From the NCBI RefSeq assembly GCF_030035675.1, contig NC_084499.1, positions 17,444,739 to 17,508,738 on the forward strand: DNA of 64,000 nucleotides. The letters are read 5' to 3'. Position 1 is the first letter of the stretch. Each line of letters opens with the position of its first letter. The position numbers and the translations under genes were made by a program. Below are positions 1 through 10,325 of this stretch, piece by piece. Origin of the DNA: Rhineura floridana (Eukaryota > Chordata > Lepidosauria > Squamata > Rhineuridae). The notes below the pieces were generated by a model that saw only the letters and a list, made by a program, of their open reading frames with translations, ran no database searches and was not told where the DNA came from.

Positions 1-672
1 CCATTGGGGGCAGAGAGGGCGTCTTTTCTATGGGGCTCCCCACCACCACCCCATGCCTCGGTTTTCTTTTTTGTCTATTGTGCGTTTATCGTTTACGATT
101 TGCCACCTTATCTTTTAACAACATTACTAAAAATTAGGATTTTTAAAAAGGGGGGGGGAATATCCTTCCTTAGGACAGGACAGGTTCTAATCTCGAGCAT
201 GGGGAAACATTTTTTATTTTTTAGTGAAAGCAGGGGGCTACTATGGGGCAAGAGGAAAGCCTAACTCCAATGGAGCTCTGTCTTGGAAGGCGGAGAATAG
301 GTGGCAAAAAAACAGAGGCAAATAATGACTTTCCTCTAGGGCGGGAGCCAGCCTTCCGGGGTCTGTGTGTGTGGTGTTGGTGAAGCCTCCACTAAGTGTG
401 GGGTGGGATATTGGGGGGGGTGCACCCCAGACCCATATAAGCCAGCTGATGAATGAAAGGAAGAACCAGGCAGCGAGTGGGAGGGAGGAACCAGCAGTGG
501 GGTTCGCCCCCTGGTTTCCAGGGGGCCTCAACCCCTTTCGCCTCAGCCAGCCCCCCCCCCCACACACAGTAGAGCCCCACAGATTGAAGCAGAGGAGGAG
601 AAGGAAGAAGGCGGCCTGTCCGCCTGGCGAGTCGCTGGGCGGCCTTCCCTCCGCCGGCATTCACCCACCTAC
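1..672 (-). other. RAPGEF1: RAPGEF1 first intron (5' part)
   Basis: On the minus strand the sequence below the splice donor at 671-672 should be intron 1, running off the left edge. It contains homopolymer runs and no recognisable exon. The plus-strand frame at 365-1033 crosses intron and CpG island and is not supported as a gene. Confidence 0.6.
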
Positions 673-1175
673 CTGTTTTCTCGATCTTGCCGGACATGTC
701 GCGGCCGCGCCGGGGCTGGGCTCCAGTCCCGCCCGCCGGAGAGGGGGGCTCGGGCTCAGAGGCCCAGCCCGGCCGGAGGAGGAGGAGAAACAGCAGCAAG
801 AACAGGAACGGAAGACGAGGCCGCCACTGCAGCCCTCAGCGCCGCGGAGGAGCCGAGCCGGGCCAGAAGGGAGCTCGCTCTCGCTCCACCTCAGGCGCCG
901 CAGCGGCCTACGACGAGCCCGGCCTCCGCCTCCTCCTCGCCGCTGCCGCCGCCTCGTCTCGCTTCCCCTCCCTCGGCCCCGCAGAGAGGGAGAGCCCGAG
1001 GAGGTGGGCGAGCGGGCGGGCGGAGGAGTCTGAGGGAGAGGAGATGGAGGAGGCCGCACAGCGCGCCCTGCTGCCCGCCCTCGAGAAGGCAGCGAGGCCC
1101 AGGCCGCCGCCGTGAGGGGCCGCTCCTTGGAAGAGGCGGAGGAGGCGCTGGGGGAACTACCCGGCTAGGCGCCCG
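560..1175 (-). promoter_or_regulatory. RAPGEF1: CpG island promoter and 5' UTR of RAPGEF1
   Basis: This is the only long CpG-dense block in the window, with GC-box-like runs and many CGG/GCC repeats. On the minus strand it covers the coding start and about 450 bases of likely 5' UTR; no TATA box is visible. The GC-rich open frames here on both strands (687-1115 plus, 661-1059 minus) are compositional. The transcription start cannot be fixed from sequence. Confidence 0.7.
673..697 (-). CDS. RAPGEF1: RAPGEF1 (C3G) first coding exon, partial gene
   Basis: On the minus strand an ATG at 697-695 opens the short peptide MSGKIEKT. The exon ends CAG at 673 and is followed by the strong donor GTAGGT at 672-667, splitting a codon after its first base. 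From memory, one RAPGEF1 isoform starts MSGKIEKAD and continues DSQRSHLSS, with the same split-codon phase (G|AC for Asp); here Ala would be Thr. RAPGEF1 is the guanine-nucleotide exchange factor that activates Rap1 downstream of Crk adaptors in adhesion and growth-factor signalling. Its proline-rich Crk-binding region, REM and CDC25 domains must lie outside the window. The frame upstream of the ATG is open but has no earlier ATG, and position -3 is G, so this start is reasonable. The exon alone is too short for homology; the call rests on peptide, donor, CpG island and the neighbouring MED27. Confidence 0.75.
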
Positions 1176-1540
1176 ATGCCCCGAGAGGAAAGGATTTGCC
1201 CATCACGGACTCAGGGGTTAGACCCCGCCGAAATCTTTAACGCTCCTAAGTTAGGCCGCAATCCTATACATGTCTACTCCGAAGCAATGAGTGCGGTGGC
1301 AAATCCAGAAGTGCAGGGGCCCTTCGTGATAGTCCCAGCCACGCATCTCGCCCCACTTTTTTTGTTTTTGCTGAGGGGTTGAGAATGAGATCCTTGTTAA
1401 TGGCTTTTTCCCAGAACAACAGACGTCCCTAGGAGCCGCTCGTGAAAGTGTGTTAGCTACTGAGAAGAGTGTTCTCAGTGGTCAGCTCACTTCACTCTGA
1501 TTGCCTCTGAAAAAAGGACAAGGAAGCAAGTTAAAAGACT
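1176..1540. other. Unassigned upstream sequence
   Basis: GC content drops after the CpG island. A short piece at about 1255-1300 resembles the outer part of the squamate palindromic repeat found at 2454-3215. Nothing else is recognised. Confidence 0.4.
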
Positions 1541-1649
1541 TATTAGTGGACAACACACTCTTTAATGCTGATTAGCTTGTAGGATGCTGGAGATACAGGG
1601 ACCCCGCTCCCCAAAAAGTAAGGATCTAAGACACACACCCCAAGACCCC

Positions 1650-1768
1650 GGACAACTACAGCCCTGCTCAGAAGTATCTCCATTGGGTCCAGTGGGATAT
1701 ATTCCCAGGTAATTGCACCCATAATGTTTGGCCATTGCAATGGGTCTGCTCTGGAATAAGACTAGCAT
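1650..1768. repeat. Palindromic MITE (agtagaccca family), degenerate
   Basis: Two inverted arms face each other: a left arm with 'ctgctcagaagtatctcc' and a right arm with 'caatgggtctgctctgga'. The layout matches the better copies at 7617 and 8632. Confidence 0.5.
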
Positions 1769-1889
1769 AATAATAATTTATTACCCACCTTTCTCCAGTA
1801 TGTCGCAGGCAGTCCACGGCACTATAAAATACATTATTAAAAGGGACTAATGTTGAATACAACCTCCATGGAAATAAGGGCAAGAAATT

Positions 1890-2010
1890 TGTATTCAACT
1901 ACATCCTACTCAAGAGCATCCAACTCAGAGTAGACCCACTGAAATTAATATTCCCATGTTGGTCCTGTTTATTCACTGCAATGGGTCTACTCTGGAGTAG
2001 GATTACTCTG
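1890..2010. repeat. Palindromic MITE (agtagaccca family)
   Basis: The left arm reads 'cagagtagacccactgaa' and the right arm 'gcaatgggtctactctgg', giving an imperfect hairpin of about 110 bases. The outer ends follow the family pattern 'attcaacta' and 'taggatta'. Confidence 0.65.
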
Positions 2011-2078
2011 TTATTGTTATTATTAAAATGTATTGGCCACCCTTCACCAGTAGGTTCCAGGGCAGGCCACAACAATAT

Positions 2079-2304
2079 GGAAATGGAAATGGACTGCCTT
2101 CAAGTTGATCCCGACTTTCGGCAAACCTATGAATAGGGTTTTCCTGGTAAGCGGTATTCAGAGGGGGTTTACCATTGCCTTCCTCTGAGGCTAAGAGGCA
2201 GTGACTGGCCCAAGGTCACACAGTGAGCTTCATGGCTGTGTGGGGATTCGAACCCTGGTCTCCCTAGTCCAACACTCTAACCACTACACCACACTGGCTA
2301 TCGA
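2079..2304 (-). repeat. Sauria-type SINE with BovB-like tail, with target duplication
   Basis: Read on the minus strand, it opens with a tRNA-like head with A and B boxes ('tagtggttagagtgttgga', 'ggttcgaatcccca'). It ends in a tail resembling the BovB 3' end (gaaagtcgggatcaacttgaagg). The 11-base target duplication cacaacaatat is exact at 2068-2078 and 2305-2315. Sauria SINEs are known to be mobilised by BovB LINEs. The copy interrupts an older repeat that resumes at 2305. Confidence 0.85.
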
Positions 2305-2382
2305 CACAACAATATAAAATACATGATTAAAAACAGTTTGAAATAAATTAATTGCACATGTAAATAAGGGCAAGGGATATTG

Positions 2383-2453
2383 AGGTTGTGTATTCAGCTA
2401 AGTAATTTCAGTGGGTCTACTTTGAGTAGGATTAGCATGGGATACCACCCAAA
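2383..2453. repeat. Half copy of the palindromic MITE
   Basis: Only the outer left end and the right arm ('cagtgggtctactttgag') are present, so the hairpin has probably lost its other arm. The tandem-like block follows directly. Confidence 0.5.
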
Positions 2454-3215
2454 GCATCCCCTTGCAGCTTTCTTGGGGTGGTAGTCAACCAACTCCTACT
2501 CAAAGCAGACCCACTGAATTTAAGGTACCGAAGTGAGTCATGTCCATCAGTTTCAATGGGGCTACTTTGATCAGGGGCTACTTTTTTCAATGGGGCTACT
2601 TTGATCAGGGCTGGCACTGGATGCAAAACCCTTGGGAGGAAGCCCCACTGAGCCCAATGGGGCAAGCCTCGCCCCATCAACTCAGGCATGAGCCCCTCTA
2701 ACTCCAGGGCAATCATAACTGTATCTACTCAGGACATAAGCCCCACTGAATCTGGCAAGGCTTACTCCTAGGTAAGCATGTATAGGATGGTACCTACACT
2801 TAGAATTGGCCTGCCCCATTGAGCTCAGTGGGGCTTACTTCCATTTATGACTACTCAGCAGTGAGCCCCGCTGAGTACAGTGAGGTGTATTAAGGGAGTC
2901 TAGGACAGCACCCTTGGAAGTGAGCCCAACTGCATCCAGTGGGCCTTACTCCCAGATAAGCAGGATATACTTCTGAGTGGTCAGATAGGATTGCACTGCC
3001 CCACTGAGATCCTGTACTAGCCTGCCTGGGAGTGAGCCCCACTGGACTCAGTGGAGATTGCTTCTGAATAAATGCAGCTAGGATGACACCACACCATGGA
3101 CTCCCAACGGGGCCCATTCCCAGGTAAACAAAGACAGGATCTTAATGGGGCAGTGATCCTGCCTGCCTACTCAAAAGTAAAGCACACTGAGTCCAAATAG
3201 TTTGTCTCAAGTGAA
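2454..3215. repeat. Run of degenerate palindromic units (gtaagccccactga type)
   Basis: About six or seven units of roughly 90-110 bases follow one another. Each is built around 'agtgagccccactga' facing 'cagtggggcttactcc' and is often followed by 'aagcaggata' or 'tataggat'. Units have diverged strongly. This is either a local array or serial insertion of one hairpin element. No gene is seen. Confidence 0.6.
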
Positions 3216-3415
3216 GCTTTTTTCCTGGTATGGAGAAATAAGATGGGAGGGGAGGAAGTAGCCTCAGTCGCCAGCTTTATTTATATGCCTAACATAGGTG
3301 TTCAAGAGCACAGCGCCAAGATTTATTTCTTTATTAATTTAAAAAAATTAATTGGCACTTGTGAGCTTTTCTTCTGCACGCAAGCACATTTCTATCCAGA
3401 TTCTATCCAGATTTG

Positions 3416-3652
3416 GCCAGTGGTGGCGTAGTGGCTGTTAGAGTGTCAGACCGGGGCTGCCTGCTCGGCCATGAAGCTTACTGGGTGACCTTGGGCCAGC
3501 GCTGTCTCTCAGCCTAACCTGCCTCACGGGGTTGTTGTGAGGATAAAAATGGATAAAAATCCAAACCATGTTTGGATGCCACCTTGAGCTCCTTGGAGGA
3601 AAGGTGGGATAGAAATGTAATTACTGCTGCTGCTGCTAATAATAATAATAAT
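3416..3652 (+). repeat. Sauria SINE
   Basis: The tRNA-like head 'ggtggcgtagtggctgttag' leads into the conserved body ('ctgggtgaccttgggcc', 'ggggttgttgtgaggat'). It ends with 'gaaaggtgggatagaaatg' and a (tgc)n(taa)n microsatellite. This is a near full-length copy. Confidence 0.85.
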
Positions 3653-4654
3653 TTTTTTTTTACTTTGGAAGAACAAAGAACAGTTACTTGTCCCCACCCT
3701 CATGTGATGGGAGGACCGGATATCATGCCTATGTAATTGAGGAGGGAGAGATAGTTCCTTAAACGATGATGGTGGTATTGCTTTAAATAACACACTCAGA
3801 ACTGCAAATGGGTCCATGTGTCCCTATCTAGAACTTCCTGCCTGAAACTCTGGCTTCAGGCTGATTCCTTGTAATGCTGGCCCAGCTTGGAGCACTCTTT
3901 GACCGCTCCTGTGGAAAGCCCCTACATTATTTTGGCTGGAATGTAAGATAAAGAAAGCGGGCGACCTCTAGTGGGCTGGGAAAAAAAGATAACATGCTGC
4001 ATGAATCTGGCATATATATTGTAAAACAGTGGCTCTCCAAAAGTTTCTAGGGAACCTTTGCCACATCAGCTTGCCTGCCGGAGAAGACCCACCCTGTGTG
4101 ATTGCTGCAGAACCGATCTGCTTGAGGCTAAGCCTGGGAAGTGTACTAGGGTGCCCCCTCTGTTCCTGCAGGGTGACCGCGGTGGTCAGGGTGAGTAATC
4201 TTGCCCTTCAGGAACACTTGCTCCCTGTTGCAACCCCTCTATGTTAAACAAGTCCCTGTTTGTGGAACAGCATCCCTGTTGGGACATGGCAGGCACTCAC
4301 TATTTGCAGTTTCTGAAAACAATCGAAGATACTTTCTTTTATTTCAACAAGCTTTTCCAGTTGACTGATTTATTTTTAAAGTCTCTGCCTTGGGTGTTTT
4401 TATTTGGGTTGTTTTCAAACCCATCCTCAGTTGTTTTGTATTGCTTTCAATACTATTTTTACTTGTTTTTCTTGTTATGCTTGCAAATCACCTTGAGACT
4501 CCCGTAAATTAATAGTGATAACGCCAGCATTCTAATTAATAAAATAATACCAGCTTTCTAATTAATAAAATAGTAAAATTAGTAAAAATGCAACTGTTCT
4601 TCAGAATACTAAACCCCTCCCCCATTTTAAAGGAACACATGTGAATCCTAGAAC
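3653..4654. other. Intergenic sequence, no gene
   Basis: A T-rich run is followed by sequence with no clear family. A piece starting near 4026 (cagtggctctccaaaa) looks like a hAT end without a matching partner. About 4320-4520 is T-rich with LINE-tail character ('aaatcaccttgagactc'). No splice-bounded exon is visible. Confidence 0.3.
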
Positions 4655-4895
4655 AAATGTTGCTGTGTGTGGAATGTTTCTGTTCAGAGTCCCAGGCAGC
4701 CAGCCAGTTATGCCCTCCTCCAGGGCACTCCATTCCATTCACCTCCCCTTCACCCACCCTCCCAACAGCCATCAACATTCTGAGCCCACTGAGGATGCTC
4801 AGTCCCCATTGGGCTGTTGTGGGGGCATTCTTGTAGTTCTGCGTACCTTTGGGTTTCTACAAGCCTGGCAATACCTCCTTCTTGTGCATACATAA
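4655..4895 (+). repeat. Unclassified interspersed repeat, copy 1 of 3
   Basis: It shares an ordered set of words with 10326-10605 and 20440-20660: 'aatgttgc.gtgtgga', 'tgccctcctcc', 'cattctg..cccactga', 'gatgctcagtcc..attggg' and 'cctccttcttgtgcat'. I do not recognise the family. Confidence 0.55.
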
Positions 4896-4986
4896 TGCTG
4901 TTTGGGCAAATAACAGCCTGTGCTCAGAGAATGACCATTCATACACAACAATATTGGTGGCAGGGAATAAGCCCTTCCCCCCACCC

Positions 4987-5101
4987 CGAGCTTGGAAAAG
5001 TTACTTTTTTCACCTACAACTCCCATCAGCCCCAGCCAGCATGGCCACTGGCTGGGGCTGATGGGAGTTGTAGTTCAAAGAAGTGGCTTTTCCAAGCTCT
5101 G
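4987..5101. mobile_element. hAT-type palindromic MITE, CAGAGCTTGG ends
   Basis: About 115 bases form one long hairpin. The left end reads cgagcttggaaaagttac; the right end is ttttccaagctctg. The central stem is 'acaactcccatcagcccc' facing 'ggggctgatgggagttgt'. It matches the copy at 23502-23617. Both flanks are C-rich, so a target duplication is uncertain. Confidence 0.75.
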
Positions 5102-5161
5102 CCCCCGCCGCCAGAGTTTGCCTGGAGACATCAACCAATTCAGGCGTGCCTCCAAGTGAGT

Positions 5162-5267
5162 TCCTACTCAAGAGAATAGTCATTGACATGAATGGGCCAC
5201 AGTTAGTATTTTCCATTAATTTCAATGGGTCTACTCTGAGTAGGATTAGCATTGGACACAATCCTCA
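5162..5267. repeat. Palindromic MITE (agtagaccca family)
   Basis: The right arm 'ttcaatgggtctactctg' is well kept; the left arm is decayed. Confidence 0.6.
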
Positions 5268-5412
5268 GTGCCAACACTGTGCCTTCCAAGAGCCTAAACT
5301 GGAGTGAACAACGTTGTCTCCAAAATGATTTGCAAGCGGGCCAGCAAGAAGGCTGGCAACCTGCTCCTTATTTCATGGGACACAATCCAAAGGCACTCAT
5401 ACCTCTGGCCAG

Positions 5413-5523
5413 GTGGTCCTCTGGATATTGAAGGACTCCCAACTCCCATCAGCCCCAGCCAGGTTGGGCAATGATGAAGGATTATGGGAGTTGTAGTCCT
5501 GCAATCTCTGGAGAGCCACAGAA
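5413..5523. repeat. Palindromic MITE, core 'actcccatcagcccc'
   Basis: Stem arms 'aactcccatcagccccagcc' and 'atgggagttgtagtcc' are 30-40 bases apart. The outer arms 'cctctggatatt' and 'aatctctggag' are also inverted. It belongs to the group described at 63456. Confidence 0.6.
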
Positions 5524-5535
5524 CCGAGGGCTGCC

Positions 5536-5905
5536 CCGCTGGTGCTCGTGACAGGGCCTGTTCAGTGCTGGCTCCCTGTTTGTGGAATACCCTCCCCAGT
5601 GAGGTGTGTCTGTCTGCATCACTATTGACTTTCAGGAGGATTTTGAAAACATTTGTTTATCCAAACATTTGATGGCTGAAAGGGACTGTTTCACTGATGA
5701 AAGAATGTTTTTAATTGTACTTTAGAATATTTGTAACTGTGTTTTAGAGTATTTTTAACAGATTTAGAACATTTTTAAGTGTTACTGTGTTTTGGAATGT
5801 TTTTAACCGTTGGTAGTATGCTTTTCTTTATCAAGTTAAATTTTTTTTTAATGTTTGCTGCCCTTGGCTGCTTTGGAAGGAAGGGCAGGATATAAATACA
5901 ATTAG
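5536..5905 (+). repeat. L2-clade LINE, 3' end of ORF2 and tail
   Basis: The frame ending at 5672 gives the typical L2 ORF2 C-terminus (RDRACSVLAPCLWNTLPSEV, then FRRILKTF). A T-rich 3' UTR follows, ending 'aaggaagggcaggatataaa'. The element is 5' truncated. Confidence 0.65.
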
Positions 5906-6656
5906 TAACCTGCAATTAAGCCTAAGCACACGCAAGTAAAAAAAACCCACATTTTGGTCCCTCCCAATCCTCCTGTTCAGTCACATGTGGCCTCAGTTTA
6001 CCCTCCGCTGACACTCTGGCCATCGCCCTAATTGTCGCATTGCTCTCTGCTCATTGGAGAGCCACAGTGCCAAATGGGTTCTACAGAACAGGAGAGGGTC
6101 AGATGCTCAGGTCATCTCCCATTTCCAGAGAGCGGCCGAGGCATTGACAGAACCGCCAGCCATGTCAGCAGGAAAATCCCTCAGAGGCAGCTAAAAAACA
6201 GATGGATCTATCAGACTCTGGGGGAGGACCATTCTAATTGGCCCCCGCCCCTGCAGAGTTTTGAGGATGCCAAGAGGCTACATTTCTCCGGATAATGCCG
6301 TGAAAGGCTTTCCTCCTAATGACTGCATATCACTCCTCACTCCTCCCCTGCCAGTTGGCAACCTTGGTGCTATATTTTTAGCTGTCATTAGCCTTTGTGT
6401 TACTACCCATGGCAGAGATACATTGCCCATAACTAAGACACAGGAACTGTTTTTGCAGGGTAGTTAAAATAATCTTTTCTCGCCATTGGTAAATGCACGC
6501 ATAGTTCCAGGAGGTGGGTTGTGGGCAGCAAACTGCAGTGAGAGAGGAGCCAGGGATCAGGACCGCAGTGCAGATCAGAACTGTAGAGCAAGCCAGGAGG
6601 CAAGGTTGAGGAACAAACCAGGAGGCAAGACTGAAGTCTTAAAACTGGATGGAGGA
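5906..6656. other. Intergenic sequence, mostly not repetitive
   Basis: About 6000-6480 shows no known repeat words. About 6500-6650 is purine-rich with loose 'caggaggcaa' iterations. No gene is supported. Confidence 0.3.
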
Positions 6657-6998
6657 GAACATAAGAATAGCCCTGCTATTCACTGGCTGTATCAGGCCAG
6701 TGGCGTAGTGGTCAAGGTGTTGGACTAGGACCTGGGAGACCAGGGTTCGAATCCCCACATAGCCATGAAGCTCACTGGGTGACCTTGGGCCAGTCACTGC
6801 CTCTCAGCCTCATGAAAACCCTACTCATTGGGTTGCCATAAGTCGGAATCGAAGGCAGTACATTTACATTTTTTATCAGGCCAAAGGAGACCCATCTAGT
6901 CCAGCATCCTGATCTCTATACTACACAAAAATCCCTTCACATAGAAAGCTAGAGTGTCAGGGAGAGAGGTTGCGACCTAGCAATCTCATAGACATTAT
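6657..6998 (-). repeat. CR1-type LINE 3' end, split by a SINE
   Basis: On the minus strand it has the squamate CR1-type terminus ('cctgatccagcaggctctt' then 'cttatgttcttat' in better copies). The word 'catctagtccagcatcctg' is seen on the plus strand. The SINE at 6699-6873 splits it. Confidence 0.65.
6699..6873 (+). repeat. Sauria SINE inserted in the CR1-type piece
   Basis: Head 'agtggcgtagtggtcaagg', B box 'gggttcgaatcccc', and a short BovB-like tail (gttgccataagtcggaatcg). The target duplication tatcaggcc is exact at 6690-6698 and 6874-6882. Confidence 0.85.
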
Positions 6999-7017
6999 AT
7001 ATATCTATATATATCTC

Positions 7018-7095
7018 CAAGAATCAGGGGACATAATATCCCTGCTGGATCAGACCAAAGGCCTCTCTAGTCCAGCATTCTGGTCCCATACCTGT
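7018..7095 (-). repeat. CR1-type LINE 3' fragment
   Basis: Short piece carrying 'ctgctggatcagaccaaagg' and 'ctagtccagcattctg'. Confidence 0.55.
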
Positions 7096-7155
7096 CAACC
7101 AGATGCCTAAGATATTTCAGAGTAATAAAACTAAAATGCATTTTGATCATTTTTT

Positions 7156-7370
7156 GACCCAGTGTAGTGTAGTGGTTAGAGTGTTGGACTGGGATCTGGG
7201 AGACCAGAGTTCAAATCCCCACTCGGCCACAAAGCTCCCTGGGTGACCTTCGGCCTGTCACTGACTCTCCGCCTAGCCCACCTCACAGGGTTGTTGTGAG
7301 GATAAAATTAGGATGGGGAGAACCATGTTTATACGGCACTTGGAGGAAACATAGGATATAAATATAATAC
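7156..7370 (+). repeat. Sauria SINE
   Basis: Full-length body with head 'agtgtagtgtagtggttag' and 'agggttgttgtgaggataaa'. It ends 'ataggatataaatataa' followed by an A/T run. Confidence 0.85.
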
Positions 7371-7616
7371 ATTTTTTTAAAAAAAACAAAAACCTTATTT
7401 TAAAAGTTTTTGTCTGGAAGTGAAGATCACTGGAATTAATGGGATATACTTTCAAGTATATGAGGTTAGGCTAATTCCAAAAACCCTATTTCCTCCCCCA
7501 GTATTTTAGTTTAGTTTACTGAAATTTCTTAAACACCTTTTTAAAAAGGCTCAAGGCATCTAACAGATTCAGATATACAACAATAAAACAAAACAACATT
7601 TCATAACAATAGAGAA

Positions 7617-7738
7617 TGGATTATATCCAACTAAATTCTACTCAGAGTAGACCCACTGAAATCAATAGACCTAAATTAGCCATGTCCATTAATTTCAATG
7701 GGACTACTCTAAGCAGAGCTAACATTGGCTAGAACCCA
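7617..7738. repeat. Palindromic MITE (agtagaccca family), good copy
   Basis: Left arm 'tctactcagagtagaccca' and right arm 'caatgggactactctaagc' enclose a short loop 'ctaaattagccatg'. The outer ends 'ttatatccaacta' and 'taacattggcta' are weakly inverted. Confidence 0.7.
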
Positions 7739-7816
7739 GTATTTTTCATTTTAAAATCTAAACCTTCAACTGCCTATCCATCAATTCTGTATTAAATCTC
7801 TATTTTTTTCAATTAT

Positions 7817-8190
7817 GGAAAATGGACTGCCTTCAAGTCAATCCTGACTTATGGCTACCCTACGAATAGGGTGTTCATGGTAAGCGGTATTCAGAGGGGG
7901 TTTCCCATTGCCTCCCTCTGAGGCTAGTCCTCCCCAGCTGGCGAGGGCCTGCTCAGCTTGCCACAGCTGCACAAGCCAGCCCCTTCCTTGTCCGCAAGTG
8001 CCCGCTGGGGGGCAACTGGGCTCCTTGGGACTATGCAGCTTGCCCACGGCTGCACAGGTGGCAGGGCACATCAGCCCTGAGCTGCTCACTGTGGAGTGAT
8101 CTTTAGCTGTCCCTTGACATCCAGGAGACACGAGGGGGGCTTTGAATTCACAGACTCTGGACTCCCAGCCAGGCTCTCCTAACATAAAAG
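7817..8190 (-). repeat. Second BovB-tailed SINE type, long copy
   Basis: Read on the minus strand it ends with the same BovB-like tail as Sauria SINEs (ctgaataccgcttaccatga, ataagtcaggattgacttga). Its head differs: 'gaggactagcctcagaggga', preceded by 'gcacttgcggacaagg' and by about 170 further bases with a possible B box (gaattcaaagccc). A shorter copy lies at 45592-45768. Confidence 0.65.
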
Positions 8191-8631
8191 GTGTTATCAT
8201 TTGCCAACAACAATTTTCTGTACCAGGACTCTAGAGGGCAGCATTGCATGAGACATAGCAAACATCCCATTGTAACTGAAGTTTAAATTATTGAAGGGAT
8301 CCAAACGGAGTCATCTGCATTCATTGTAACCAGATGATATTCAGAAGCACAGAGTAGATCTACCCACTTGGTACTAAGTATTAGATGACAGAAAAGACAG
8401 CCATCCTTTTGCCAGGGCAACCTTGAGGGGACTTGTTACTGGCACCAGCCACTGAATCTGGGCATCATGGCACCCTTCAAACACTCCCTTGGTGCACACC
8501 AAGGCTGCCTGTCTATCTGAATTGTTTATTTCTTTTAAGATTTTTAAGAGGGGTTTTCCCCCTGCTTTGGGGGAGTTGCAAATCAATCAGATATTTGTGA
8601 CTGTCAACCAACCATTAAAGAAAGCACAATA

Positions 8632-8742
8632 GGGTTGTATTCAACTAAGTCCTACTCAGAGTAGACACATTGAAATTAATGAACTGATATTTATTAACTT
8701 CAGTGGGTTTACTCTGAGCAGGACTAGCTTTGAATACCATCC
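8632..8742. repeat. Palindromic MITE (agtagaccca family), good copy
   Basis: Outer end 'ggttgtattcaactaagt', left arm 'cctactcagagtagacaca', right arm 'cagtgggtttactctgag', outer end 'ctagctttgaataccatcc'. The two outer ends are inverted repeats of each other. Confidence 0.7.
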
Positions 8743-9389
8743 ATAATCACAGCCTCAGAAGAAGTTAAGAGAAAACAATCACAGCAAGTCTAGCAGACAT
8801 TACAACATTTGGATATATTGCCATCTGTTCAATACTGGGTTTATTAGACCCCCTCAAGGAAGATACTCAAAAAGGTCTCTCAGGATCGACAGGAATCTGT
8901 CCCATAAGGGGATAAAGTATGCACCCTCTATCCCCTTGATAGCATCTACAGTAGAAAAACACAACAGAGACTGTTTCAAGCTCTAAATGATTGCAAAGAG
9001 AGCACATAGAGTTGTCTGGGTTTTTTTCCCCAAGGGGTGTTGATTGTTGCTTGCTTTTTTATGTCTGTGGGTTTTTTTGCCTTTGGGAGGGGTGTAGGTG
9101 CTTTGCCTGGTTTTTTTAGGAGGTTCCCAACATTTAGCACCGGGTCTGACTCCAAGAAGCAGAGCCAGGTCAAGGTTGAGCGAGGCAAAGGCAAACGCAG
9201 CAGAGGGTAATTTGAGATAAGGGCAGGCAAAGGCAAACTAGGAAGGCGGATTAGCACCCTGGATAGCTCTGAAGGACAACTAGGCAGGAAGCTAGACAAG
9301 GCTGTCCTGAATGCTGCTCCAACATGCAGTAAAATCACACTGTGCCTAAAATAGGTCTGCAGCTAGGTCCACCCCTAATGGGTGGAGCC
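8743..9389. other. Intergenic sequence, no gene
   Basis: No repeat family is clearly recognised. About 9120-9330 is purine-rich with 'aggcaaaggcaaac' occurring twice, a local direct repeat. Confidence 0.3.
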
Positions 9390-9478
9390 TGTACTCCTAA
9401 AATATTCCATAGTTTAACTATGCGCTATGTGTGAAGGACTACTCTCTTTTTTGTCTGTCCTGCATCTTCCAATATAGT
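9390..9478 (-). repeat. CR1-type LINE fragment
   Basis: The words 'ccatagtttaactatgcgct' and 'tgtctgtcctgcatcttcca' match the ORF2 end seen at 21640-21720 and 57065-57140. Confidence 0.6.
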
Positions 9479-10325
9479 AGCTTATTAGCTACATTTTGAA
9501 ATAATAAAAGAGGTGAGATTCTAATTGAGATGAGGGAGAAATTCAGTTCACTTTATACTGCAGTGCATATTTTCCCCCTAAGGCTGCTGGGAAAAAAAAC
9601 AAGGGGTATATTGAGAACATGGCAGGCTGAGCCTTGCTCATCTTGGTGGGTCAAACATTGGACAGCGCTTGCCTTCCTCCTTGCCTTCCTCCTCTTGAAT
9701 CAAGGGTGCTACAGATCCTGCAAAGCACAGAGGAAGCTAGTGTAATGCTTTTTGGAGACTGAACTGGGCTCCTTGATCATCTACCACTGAGCCACTCTAC
9801 ATAACAACTCAGCATGCAATCTATGGCATCTTTCTAGCCAAACACTCACCAAGCAGTCTTTTTTTTTTAACATCTCTTTCTGTGGCCAGCAGATCCAAAG
9901 GCAGAGTTGTTTCTTCCCTCCTCCTGCCCAAAAACAGAGAAAAGTTGAAGGTGACTCTGGGCTTGCTTTGCAAGGGGAGGAAAAAGTGAAAATTAACAGG
10001 ACACAAAACGAGGAAAATCAAAATCAATACCCAAAGTCAGATCCTAAAAAATCATGCTCTGGAAGGAAAGGTGACCCCTGCGAGCAATGTTACAAGATGT
10101 GACAGCTCTGATCTCCAATTTCTTTTCACCTTGCTAGTCCCAGCACACAGAGTTTGTTCTGAAGCCAAAACCAGCAAACCCTCCATGTTGCCAAGTTCCC
10201 ACAAAGTTGTGGGAGGTTGATAGCAGATCTGTTAACAACACATTGATAGAGAGGAAGGTGAGTGGAGTAGGCAAGGGGAGCCTGCAGAAGCCTGACATTC
10301 AAAAGGACAAGTGGGACCAGCAGCA
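9479..10325. other. Intergenic sequence, no gene
   Basis: I see no repeat family and no exon with splice sites. The short open frames are uninformative. Confidence 0.3.

Noticed and set aside
365-1115. Long GC-rich open frames on both strands across the CpG island
   Set aside because: Composition removes stops in several frames at once. The peptides are low-complexity Arg/Pro/Glu runs, and the region is better explained as promoter and 5' UTR.
2454-3215. CRISPR-like array
   Set aside because: Units are diverged, palindromic and without regular unique spacers, and the genome is a vertebrate.
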